A stretch of DNA of 64,000 bases from the NCBI RefSeq assembly GCF_001522545.3, contig NC_031769.1, positions 127,131,896 through 127,195,895 of the forward strand, in the 5' to 3' direction. Shown piece after piece: positions 40,436-50,914 of the stretch (its first letter is position 1; each line of letters starts with the position of its first letter). The translations under genes were made by a program, and so were the position numbers. The stretch comes from Parus major (Eukaryota > Chordata > Aves > Passeriformes > Paridae). The notes beneath the pieces are model-generated. The model saw nothing but the letters and a program-made list of their open reading frames with translations. It did not search any database and had not been told where the DNA came from.

Positions 40436-41996
40436 ATATCCTCCCAACATATACCTGGCTCTGTTTAAGTGTGCCATTCTACCTGTGACAAAATTTGATT
40501 CACATTGCATGTGAAATGGAAATTTGTACATGTTCCACATTCAAAACATTGATTGCAGGATATGAAATTATTAGTACTGCTTGCAGCTTGTAACGTTTGG
40601 GAGTCTCAGCTGCACAGCAGAGTTCTGTGTACAAGGAGAGGCACAAGCACAGGACAAAAAAAAACATGTTTCAGTAAGTTCCAGCAGATGAAAAAATATA
40701 TGGCAGATGGATGTAAGGAAGTGAAATGGAACATTAAAACAAGCTGCAGTCTTAGCATTGTTTGCTGTAGGTTTCACAAGAAAAAAAAATAAGGAGAATT
40801 CTAGGCTGGCTGTGCAGAGAATAATAAGGTGCAGCTTTGTGAAAATTTGCTTTTCCCAGAGAAAGCAGATGTGGAGGAGGAATTAGTGCCTCTGCTTCTT
40901 TTTTATACAGTGCCTCAGTGGTCACAATAGCCTCATGGGAAATTCAAGTGCAATTTTCCAGGCTTAGTGGTGTAGAAGTCAGATTGAAGAGGATGCAGAA
41001 AAAAATTTTGAACAGGAAAAACTAAAGATTTTTGAAATGGAAGAGACAAGAAAGAATTATCGTGACAGTTGAAGACCAGTCTTTTAAAATGGGAAAAACA
41101 TTTGGGTTTATCTTCAGATGAAAGAGGAAGATGAGATTAACCAAAAGCAGAGAGTGAGAGTGACTCTTAGGTCACTATATTAGGGGGACTTAGGGGAGAT
41201 CAAGCAGTGGAATTTAAAAAAAATATATAGTTAAGTTGTGGAATTCATTGCTACAAGATTGTAAAAAAGACTAAAAAGTGGTGCATTTTTGTTCAGGTTT
41301 TTGGTTTTTGTTGTTTTGTTTTGTTTTTTTTCCAGTGAGATTAGACTTTTATGTAAGACTGATTCATACCTATTAAACATGACTGACCCAATGGGACCTT
41401 CAGCTTAAGTCAGTGGGAAATGGTTAGTTTATTTTTTTTTCTTGTCACCTGCTTATTACTTTGATTTCAGATAGAAGTTTTGTGCAAAAAGAGTCTCTAA
41501 AGATGATGAATATACCAGTCCTTCTAGGATGCTGATGAAAATACCAGGTTTCAAGGGCCCTTTTGAAACCCCTGGAATGGGTCTGCCTGATCTTTCTGAG
41601 AGACTGAAGCCTGCCCAGAATTTGAGCTGGGTCTGACAGGACAAAACACATTTCCTTTTCATCTTCTCAGATCTTCCTGTGTCCTGATGGAGTTCAGGCA
41701 TCCAGCTGCCTTTCCCCAGGCACTAAGCTCAGGACTGAAACTGTGTGAGATTCAGATCACTGTATTAGATCTACTTTCTCTTCTCTGGGCTGTGCAGCTC
41801 CTTGTTGTCTCTACTCACTTTCAGCCCTCCTATTAACTTTGTTCTTTTCAATTGATCAATCATCTTTCCCCACTGCAAGTTGGGGGAGAGGAAGAAAGAA
41901 TAGTTCCAGGGACCAGTAAATTTTGCTGTGAAATACTTACAGAATAATGTAACTTTTGTAATTCACTACTTTGGTGAGTTGGGATTTTTGGCTGGG

Positions 41997-42060
41997 TTTT
42001 TTTTTTTGGGGGGGGGGGATTGTTTGGTTGGTTGTTGTTTTGTTGTTTTTTGTTTTTTTA
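41997..42060. repeat. Low-complexity T/G tract
   Basis: Eleven T, then ten G, then a TTG-rich stretch. Length differences here would not be reliable. Confidence 0.9.
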
Positions 42061-42890
42061 ATGAAGAAATAGGATGGAAAACAGAAAAAGAGTATGTACA
42101 GATGAGATTAAATGCTTCACCTGAGGAAGGAGAAAACAAAGACAAGGCAAGCCAAGAAAAGGAGACAAATAGAGGGATGTGGATCTGCATACCTCTGGTT
42201 TGAGTTCAGCTGTTACTATGAAGTCATTCCATTGTAGTTCTCATTTAGATCAGCATTTATTAATCACTTTGGAAAGTCCAGCATAGTTGGAATGAGCTTG
42301 GAAAATTAGTACCTGTAAAATGTAAGAGTGACAGGACCTAGATTACACAGCAGAGAGAAGCTTCTGCTTTTTCTTCTCACCCTTGTGCATTGCTTCTCTC
42401 TGTCTTCTGTAGTCTGACACATGGGATGAAGGATTTAAGAAAGAAGTAGAGCAGAACATGTGAAAATTGTCTGGTTTCACAGCCATGCCAGCACCAGGAG
42501 TAGGGAAGAAAGAAGGGAGAAGGTTAAAGTTTAGGTCGAGTGTGTCAGTATAGTGAATTGGAGGGCTTCTTTTGGGTGTAAATTTGCATTATGCCTACAC
42601 ATGGAGCAATGCAACATATTCAGATACACTATTACACTTGAAGTTTCTCTTTTTACTGGAAGCAGTTGAAGACACACCATGACAGAATTTGTGTGGTCCA
42701 CCTACAGTATGGCTTCGGAAACCTCCACCAGTTTGTCCTCTGTGCACAGAGTGTGTGCCTGGACTGGAACCTCATTCAGACCTCCTCACCACTGAAGCTA
42801 TAGTGTGGGCTTACAATACTGGAGCTACTCAAGGCCCCAGAAAATCAAACCTCAGCCCTTCGTACTCTGTGCCATACTGATGTATGGTCA

Positions 42891-43270
42891 TCACAGAATC
42901 ACAGAATGGGTCAGGTTGGTCTAACCTCCCTGCTCAAGCAAAGTCATCCCAGAACACATGGAATGGATTGCATCCAGAAGTTTCTTGAATATCTCCAGTA
43001 AGGGAGACTCCACAGCCTCTCTGGACAATCTGTTCCAGTGCTCAGTCACCCACAGAGTAAAGAAGTTATTCATCATATTCAGGTGGAATACTCTGTACAT
43101 CAGTTTCTGACCATTGCCTTGTCCCGTTGCTTGGCAACACTGAAAAGAGCCTGGTTCTATCCTCATCACACCTTCTCTTGAAATACTTATATATATTGAT
43201 GAGGTCCCCTTTCAGTTGTCTCTTCCCAAGGCTGAACAGGCCTAGATCTCTCTCTTTCATGTCTGTGTAA
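42891..43270 (-). mobile_element. CR1 LINE, 3' part
   Basis: The plus strand begins tcacagaatcacagaatggg and continues with gtctaacctccctgctcaag, a diverged catccagaagtttcttgaat, ctgttccagtgctcagtcac, cccttgtcccgttgcttggc-like sequence, and ends near gctgaacaggcctagatctc. This is antisense CR1 from the 3' terminus for about 380 bases. It is a different CR1 subfamily from the copy at 39.7 kb, judging by the bctgctcaagc-type 3' end. Confidence 0.92.
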
Positions 43271-43530
43271 ATCCACATGGATCAGAACACAGCACAGAGA
43301 GACCAAAAAACCCACATTGATGAAATGCACTGGTAGAAGTGCTGAGCGCATGTGGTGTCACCAATGCAAGTAACAATGCTCAGCATTTTGGAGGACAAGT
43401 TTGAAGACCCAGCCACCAACCCCTTATCTCTGACCAATTTTCTTTCCTATGCAGAAATAATAAGTGGGAAGAGACCTGAGGAGCTGTCTCCTCTAGCATG
43501 AGTTTAGAGTTTCATTGTGCTAGGTTGTCA

Positions 43531-43865
43531 TGCTGGTTACCTGTATGAAGCAAAGTGATGTAGAGTCCCCAGGTAGGTAAGAAGGAGAGCCCCTTTATTG
43601 CAAAAAAAAAGGCCTTTTCCAGAACTTAGCTGGTCATTTGTCCACATAGTTTTAAGGCATATCAAGCCCAAGCCAACCAACCACCAGACACCACGATGTG
43701 GACATGCAGCAGTCACACAGCACATCTCTCACGTCTCTCTTCCCCTATTCCAGCTGAGTCCATCTCCCATAGTTCTTTTCTACTTAGCCTTAGTAACAGG
43801 CCTGAGCCATGATTTTACCAGGGTAACAAGGCCCTTATTTTATAAGGCTTTACCTATATGCAACA
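43531..43865 (-). mobile_element. Solo LTR, 335 bp, with 6-bp target duplication
   Basis: On the minus strand the element starts TGTTGCATATAGG and ends ACCAGCA. The flanks carry the same hexamer, GTTGTC on the plus strand, at 43524-43529 and 43866-43871. One extra base (43530) separates the left copy from the LTR end. An AATAAA signal lies at 43599-43594 on the minus strand, before GGGGCTCTCC, as in retroviral R regions. A TATAAAA lies at 43844-43838 but very near the start, so the real promoter may lie elsewhere. The 6-bp duplication suits a class II (ERVK-like) element. No internal viral genes are present. Confidence 0.7.
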
Positions 43866-44507
43866 GTTGTCTAAACTAAACTAATCTGCCTCTCAGACCA
43901 AAGGGGTGCTGCTGGGATTTGCATTATACTTGCTGCATTACTAAGCATCCTGAAGAATTGGCAAGAAATAAATAAATAAGAAAATAAACTAATAACAAAC
44001 TAATAAATTAGCAGACTGTTTCCATGACAGTGACTGATTTCCTAGACTATATGATATTAATTCACTGCACAGCTATTAGTTTGGGAGGCACAAGGCTGTA
44101 CATCACTCACATGCTTTCTCTCTCCTTTTTTATTCTTGAGGAGTTGGCTGACTTTGAATTGGAGACTGCAGAGTCACAGTGGCTGTGGATGTGCCCCCAC
44201 AGAGTTTTTTTAATACGCTATTTTGTTGGGGAAAGGTTCTTCAGATGTAACTTGTCTGTCAATTTTTCTCTAATTATTGTTATTACTGCAATCTATGAAT
44301 GATATCTATGAATTTCTGTGGATTTATGATAACTATGGATCATTGCCATAATGTGCAATTCAGCTCCTCTGAAGTTGCTGAAGGGTTTGCATGCTGGTTT
44401 GGAAGAACTGCTTGCACACATCACATTGTAAATTGGTCCTTTAAATGGTTGGCAGTAGAGGTTTTTGTGATACCATTTGTGTGAAATTGCCTTCTAGGTT
44501 TTGATAA

Positions 44508-44555
44508 ACTCGACTGAAGTCAATAGAACTACTGCAGAGATGAATTTGGACCTTT
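44508..44555. repeat. Ancient amniote CR1/L3-like relic
   Basis: gactgaagtcaatagaacta followed by ctgcagagatgaatttggac resembles the tail pattern of very old amniote repeats (TGAAGTCAATGGGACTACT...TTTGGCCC). Confidence 0.5.
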
Positions 44556-44927
44556 GTATTTTGTTTATTCTGAAAAATGAAAAAGAAAATATATTGCTTT
44601 TTTGGAATAAGGAAACATACATAGTATTTACCTGAAAGCTCTCAAAAGCTTTTTCATAAATCCATGTCGTATTTTCATTCATGTAAATGTGCATTTGTAT
44701 TTTCACAAAAAACCTACTTATTAGTAGCACAGTTAAATAAGTGTTTTGGATGTACAGTAGGAGTTTCTTAGCTCAAATGTGATTTACCTTATCAGCTATA
44801 AAGGCTACCAGGATAAACACATATTTTGCTGTAAGTTAAAATGCATATTATTAATATTTTTATAGCAGTTTACATTTATATAGCATCTTTGATACCAAAT
44901 ACCATAGTGTATTATATATATGAATAA

Positions 44928-45023
44928 TCCCATTGAACTGGTGTGAATAGTCCATTGAAACCAATGGGACTAGTCACACAAGCAAGGCTATTCACATGAA
45001 TTAGAGCTATAGAGTCTGGCCTT
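44928..45023. repeat. Ancient amniote CR1/L3-like relic
   Basis: cccattgaactggtgtgaat, ccattgaaaccaatgggact, agtcacacaagcaaggctat and a closing gtctggcctt fit the same ancient pattern as the neighbouring relics. It is the clearest of the group. Confidence 0.6.
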
Positions 45024-45335
45024 CATTATATAATGCATTTTTCCTCCACAAAATTGTCACTCACCATACATGTTAGTTACAAATAAAATAATTGCAGAGG
45101 AGATGAAATTGCAAATGCTACTTCTTTCAATATATTTTCAGAAATTTGCGTATATGAATAAGGATAGGAGGCCAAATAATTTGATCTCTCATGTATTAAC
45201 ATAATAGTTTAGTGTTGATTTATAATGAAGATGTCTCTTGCTAATGGCTTATCCCAAAACAACTTCCTACAAATAAGGAGCTTAATCCCAGAAGTTCTTA
45301 CTTCAGGAAGTAGGTTTTAATCATGTTAAGAATCT

Positions 45336-45396
45336 CATTTCATTCAGTGGGATTGCTCATGAGTTAAGATTCTAGGATCAATATCAAGGCCAGATT
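45336..45396. repeat. Ancient amniote CR1/L3-like relic
   Basis: cattcagtgggattgctcat, gagttaagattctaggatca and caaggccaga fit the same tail pattern, diverged. Confidence 0.5.
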
Positions 45397-46225
45397 AACA
45401 AGTGGCTAATATAATTGATTTCTCTTTGGTCCATATTAAGCAAACATTTTACACTGCAACAGCAGTTTGAAGAATCAAAATTGGGTGACAAAGACTTTCA
45501 GTTCCACTTTTCATTTCTGCGTGTTAGACGTTCAGGAAGCAAAAAGATTTGGGATATGATACTTAATCAGCTCTAATTAAACAACATACCAGCAGTACAA
45601 TTCCCTGAGAGAGTAATACATTTGGCTCTGTTTCTGGTGAAAGGATACTAGCTCTGCTCTGCTTCACTGGTGTTGTTTGTTCCTTCCTTCTCAGCCCACC
45701 CTGCTCTGTGCCTACCCATGCCATTGTGGAGCCGTACATTGATCATGTCAAGTGCCAATCTGGCTGAAAACTAACTAACTATTTTTTTGGGGGCCAGTTT
45801 ATCTTTTATCCTCACTATTTGTCCAGATCAAGTCCATGACTGTATAAATAGCTGTTCTAGCATCAGGAAGAGGGTGATGCTCCTCTGAAAGTGCAAAATG
45901 GGGGAAGCACTTCCTTCAAAACTGCCCATGAAATACAGCATTAGTGTGCCAGGGCTGAGATCATCTGGGACCTGAGCATTGGAAGGGTTTTAATACTCAG
46001 TGACAGTTAGTTTTCCCCCATATACAAGCAGAATGAGGTCTCTTGGAAAGCCATCCCAAGACACAGAAGTAGCTGCAGTGGTATTCAGGAGAAAACTGAA
46101 ACTTAAGCATTGCATGGGCTCTCAAAAGGCTCTTATCCACCCCTCTGTAGCCAGGACAGTCAGGATTAAAATTTGAGAAATTGTCCGGTAAAAGTGTGAA
46201 GATAAAAAAGAGCTGCAGCATAGTT

Positions 46226-47315
46226 TGTGAACCTTGCCAAGGTTCTGGTAGCAGAGGGGCTACTGGGGTGACTTCTGTCAGAAGCTGCCAGAAGCTTCTC
46301 CCATATTCAACAGAGCCAGAGGGAGATGGACCCAGCACTGGCCAATGCCAAGTCTGTCAGCAGCAGTGGTTGCACCTCTGGGATGATGTGTTTAAGAAGG
46401 GGGAAGGTTGTTGCACAGTTGCATCAGAGAGACAGAGACAGAGAGAGAATACGTGACAGCAACACCTCTGCAGTCACCAGGGCCAGTGAAGAAGGAGCGA
46501 GAGAAAGTTCTGCAGGTACCAGAGCAGAGATTTCCCTTCAGACCATGGTGCAAACCATGGTGAAGCAGCTGTGGTCCTGCAGCCCATGGAGGCCCATGGG
46601 GATACAGAGATCCACCTGCAACCCCCATAGTAGGTGGATTCCTGAAAGAGACTCTAAACACATGGGAAGTCCAGGTTGGGCCCTGGCAGGATGATGGTGG
46701 GAGCAGCTCTTGTGGAGCATGTTTGCTGGCAGGACTTGTGACCCTGCAGGGGTCCAACACTGGAGCAGCCTGTTCCTGAAGGACTGTACCCCATGGAAGG
46801 GACCCACTCTGGAGCAGTTTGTGAAGAACTGCAGCCTATGGGACGAATTCATATTAGAGAAGTTTGTAGAGGACTGTCTCCCATAGGAGGAATTCCATGC
46901 TGGAGCAGGAGCAGAGTGTGAGGAGTTGTTTATCTGATGAGGAAGGAGTGTGAGAGACAAACTGTGACGAACCTCCGTTCCATGTCCTCTTGCACTGGCA
47001 AGGGGAAGGAGGGAGAAGGAACTTGGTGTGACGTTAAGCCCATGAAGAAGGGAAGTGTGAGGGGAAAGATACAGTTCTATTTATAAAATACAGTTTTCTT
47101 TCTCATTATCCTGCTCTGATTTGATTGGTAAAAAATTCAGTTAACTTCCCCAAGTCTGTTTTGCCTGTGAGAGAAACTGGTGAGTGATCTTTCTCTGCCC
47201 TTATCTCAGTCCATCAGCCTTTTATTGTATTTTCTCTCTCCTGTCCTGCTGAGAGGTGGAGTGATGGAGCAGCTTTGATGGTCATCTGTCACTGAGCCTG
47301 GTTCAACCCATGACA
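46226..47315 (+). mobile_element. ERVL-type LTR (about 1.1 kb), probably solo
   Basis: The sequence follows the common bird ERVL LTR from end to end. Landmarks are an early block with caaggttctggtagcagagg, a TTTAAGAAGG promoter-like element at about 46388, a row of imperfect repeats of roughly 50 bases built on gcagcccatgg...ctggagcag (about 46555-46925), a degraded polyadenylation site (ggtaaaaaattca, about 47126), ctggtgagtgatctttctct, and an end near gttcaacccatgaca. The 3' end at 47315 is fairly firm. The 5' end is tentative: TGTGAACC at 46226, preceded by ATAGTT, compared with ATAGC after the 3' end. No internal retroviral genes flank it. Long open frames on both strands here come from the repeats. 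Confidence 0.85.
46555..46925. repeat. Imperfect ~50-bp repeats inside the ERVL LTR
   Basis: Successive units share the pattern of a few bases, cccatgg or cctatggg, a gac/gaattc element, ctggagcag, and a gtttgtgaagaactg-type end. They are strongly diverged from one another. Such arrays are typical of the U3/R part of this LTR family in birds. Confidence 0.7.
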
Positions 47316-47597
47316 ATAGCACAGTCACTGGCGATGCAAAATCCTTCAGATCCCCATACTGCCTGATCTGGAGCATTGATCCCATTGTTTTGGAATCTTA
47401 CCTGAGGTGCTAGCTAGTACATGGGCTTGAGAAGAGCCACTTCCTTTGCTTATTTGCCTTTACAGTGCAGTACAATGCAAAATATCTCCAACAGGGACAG
47501 CAGAGGAGACCCACTCCAGAGGGAGCACACCCTGGCAAATGGGGGACTCCCCTGGGGATGTGTGAGGTGATTGTACTTACACTCTTGCTTTACAGCA

Positions 47598-47786
47598 GAC
47601 CTTGGAAGGGACCTTAAAAGTTATCTTGTTCCAACCCTCTCCACCATGTGCAGTGACACCTTCCACTACACCATGCTGCTCAAAGCCTCATAGAACCTGG
47701 CCTGGAACACTTCCAGAGATAGGGCATCCACATCTCTGAGCAACCTCTTCCAGTGCCTCGACACCCTCAGAGTAAAGAATCTCTGA
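47598..47786 (-). mobile_element. CR1 LINE 3'-end fragment
   Basis: The plus strand reads gcagaccttggaagggacct, then gttccaaccctctccaccat, ccttccactacaccatgctg, ggcatccacatctctgagca and cctcagagtaaagaatctc, the antisense order of the CR1 3' end. The terminal TCATAGAAT motif is lost. About 190 bases, between the ERVL LTR and a possibly conserved segment. Confidence 0.88.
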
Positions 47787-48773
47787 AAGTGTCATATGAA
47801 ATCATAGTAAAGGATAGCAAAAATTATAAGAAAACATATTTAATACTTTGCATTTTTAAGTATTTATTGCAAATACTTCAGATTTGCTATACCTTTAATG
47901 CTAATGTCATCCTTAAAATAAATCACAATGTGTACTTCCTGTGATCTTTTCAGAACGCAATAAAACAGATTGTTTTTAATGGCTGTTCCAGCAATGAAAA
48001 ATATCTGTGTTAGGTGGAAACAACAAATTGATGCTTTTTCAATTCCTTTTAATGGCATGAGGATCTTTGCAACATGCTGTGAAAAATATTCTCTTAATGA
48101 TAGGCCTGTGGCACAACTTAAGGAGTCATCAAGAAATAAATGCTCTGCTGTCTGGCTGGCAGCTTGGTGTCCCTTAATTGAAGTATTATAAGATTCTGTG
48201 CAGAGTAAAGCCTCCAGGGTTTTGTAGCTAAATGGCACGGACACCTCTGATGAGACATGCAGATGAAGATGTGTCAATACAATCTTCACCAATTTGCTGT
48301 AATAGCAGAGACTGATTAATTTTATAACCACGGGTGCTTCTATTAGCTAACCTAAGGAATGATTTAGACTTTATTAAGCGACTTATTTCTATCTTTTTCA
48401 AGAGAACTTCTGCAGAATAGTTTATCTCCAACTGCTAGACAGCAACACTTTTTCTTATAAGTATTCTAAATTTATTATTTAAGGACAGATCATGAGCATA
48501 ACTCAGTTATGTGCAGCTTAGTGGGGGCAAATCTTTGTGACTTGGCAAATCAACTGTACTTAGGTTGGTGTGTCTCAAAAAATAAAGTGGCTTTATATCC
48601 TATGCAACTGAAATGGCAACTCCTGTATACATTTTTAATGTACAAAAAAGGAAATTGAAGCAACTAAATCAAAAGAATGTGGCTCTGTATTTTTGTCTTT
48701 TTTTTTTTTGCTAGACTACAAAACCATTTTAATATTTTATTATAATTGCTTATGGACATCTAGCATGATTTGG

Positions 48774-49139
48774 TTACCCATAATCAACCAACACTTTATA
48801 TTTTAGGGCTTCCTTCAGTAAAATATGAATTACCACATGGACAATGCATTTCATGATTGCTTCACACAGTGCTGGCTGTGCAACCATGCTGCACTTTCTC
48901 TCAGGAATAAGGAACCCAAATGAGTCCTGTACATTCTGGACACAGCAGACAGTCAGAAAAATGTCATACCCATTTTTTTGGATAGCAAAAACTCCAAACT
49001 GATGGCTGTCATCAGTTTCCTTTACCCATTCAGCAGGAAAACTGATGGCCATATTTTTTCCATCACAGATGCCATCATGCCTCCCACTGAGGAAACTCTG
49101 TCCTGCATTGTACCCTCCTGCTGCCTGCTGACACAGCAC
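48774..49139 (-). other. Unexplained 121-codon open frame
   Basis: This ATG-to-TAA frame has a balanced, protein-like composition with tryptophan, several cysteines and charged residues, including the stretch AEWVKETDDSHQFGVFAIQK. I recognise no family, signal peptide or membrane segment. There is no obvious splice acceptor at its start and no promoter. It could be a piece of an old retrocopy, an exon of an unknown gene, or chance; frames of similar length occur elsewhere in the window in clearly non-coding DNA. Confidence 0.2.
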
Positions 49140-50843
49140 TGTATTGAAGGAGAAGGTTTATCCAGTGAGTTCAGAAAAGCCTCCTTCCTTATTCTTACTT
49201 ACCAAGAGTACTAGAGCATACTGACCTTTTATATTTTTCTGTTGGCTTTGTCCTATTTTCCAACTAGTCAGCCTCATACACAATATTAAAGAGAATGCTG
49301 TTTAGAAAAGTCAAGTTTAAACATGCCAAATTATAGCCATCAGCATAGGTATGGAGTAACCCACTTCCATGGTCCAAAGTTTCACTTATACACTAATGGC
49401 AGAGAGAGCAGTTACTCTTTGCTCATCATGGTCCCAGGATCTGGACACAATTTAATTCATTCTTGTGCTCCTTTATTTACAGTCTGATTCTGGGATGGAT
49501 GCTTAAGGCATGAACTCATCTGTTACAAGGCAGGAGAGCTGCACATACAGTCTGAAGTTCATATTTTTCCCCTACCAGCAGAAACATGAATGTCTGAGGG
49601 TTTCCTTGGATCAGGGATTTTCCTCCCGTTCCCTGTCCCCTACTGGTTTTGTGTTTTGATTTGTCTTTTTTTTTGGTGAATGTGTGATTCATCGTTTTTA
49701 TATATTAATTTTTCAATTGTGGCTTAATTCACAAACCTCTTTCAACATCTATTTGTTTGACATTTTTTTATTACTTGCTTCATAATTTCATTTCTTTGAC
49801 CAACTGTTGAAATTTTGAAACAGTAATAAAAAATTCCTCAGGGGTGAACAATGAATTTTACTTGTTTTTCTGCAACACACTTTAGTAGCAAGATTCTCCA
49901 GAATCACAGTATTTCAGTACCTCATTCTTATAGCTATCTGAAAGTTCAGTCTTCCAAATTACAGGAATCCCTACTTTTTGACTTGCCTAACATCTTCTGA
50001 AAATCAGATTATTTTTACTTTGCCTCTTGTAGGTTCCATATACATTTTCCTCATGTATCTGGTGCAAGTTCTATGCCAGCAGTTGTCTGATCTAGCATGG
50101 CAGATCCAAGTGCTTGTCGCTGCAGACATGTTCAAAGAAATCATTCTCCAAAGGCTTGTGGGAGCCAAAGGCAACTTTTTTGTGAAGAACAGAAAAAGCA
50201 TCCCTTTGGAATTGAAGCAAACATTGGTGATCACCTTTCATCGTGCTTGCTTTGCTTTTTCTTTCTTCCCTACATCTGTAGGCTTCGGTTTTTTTCCCTT
50301 CTCCAAACTGGTTTCTCTATCACCTGAGCAATTTTAGAGCTTCTGATCAGAAGTGGAGCAGCATGTGAAATATGGCTGCTTTATTTCAAGCAGGTACATG
50401 CCAGTTCTATCTAGTCTGCTTCCCTCAGTACTTCAGGCGTGTTCCTTCTGCAAAAACGAATTAATAGTGCCACTGATACCGGTTGTATTTGTGTTAAAAT
50501 GCATAAGAACCTGCTCTGGTACTTACATTTCTCACTGAATGCTGCTCTGGCATGATACCCTCATACCAATTAGTTTTCCTTTGCAAGCTTCATGGGTAGT
50601 GAGATTGTGGCTGCTGAGAAGTATTGTGGCATTTACTGAAGATTCATTTCCTAGTGCTTGAAGAGGTAGCAGAGAGGCACCTGTCAAGGGAGATATGATT
50701 GAAAAATGTCTTTAAAAAGTATATTTATAATGCGTGTCTATGTGTGTTTACATTTACACATTAATTACCAGAAATATGCTTTAAAAATAACTGTGCATGG
50801 CTAGATCATTTTATAAATTAAAACACTGGCCTTTACTTCACCT

Positions 50844-50914
50844 TATAATTATAATACATATATATATAATATATATATATTATAATATATTATAATTATA
50901 ATATAATTATAATT
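50844..50914. repeat. AT-rich palindromic microsatellite
   Basis: About 70 bases made only of A and T apart from one C, mixing (TA)n with TTATAATTATAA-type palindromes. It could form hairpins or cruciforms and is likely to vary in length. Confidence 0.9.

Larger units (their letters stand above)
40436..46225. other. Non-coding DNA between the listed repeats
   Basis: Outside the CR1, LTR and relic entries, I see no recognisable exon on either strand. The 42640-42890 and 43300-43500 parts are moderately G+C-rich but match nothing known to me. Confidence 0.5.

Noticed and set aside
46326..46960. Frames of 122-140 codons on both strands
   Set aside because: They lie inside the ERVL LTR and its internal repeats. 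LTRs do not encode these products.
47864..48331. 155-codon minus-strand frame, the longest gap-free frame in the window
   Set aside because: No recognisable protein, low-information sequence, no splice or promoter context. Reported only as a possible conserved non-coding segment.
49978..50337. 119-codon plus-strand frame with hydrophobic stretches
   Set aside because: Hydrophobicity follows from T-rich sequence. No family, start context or splice support.
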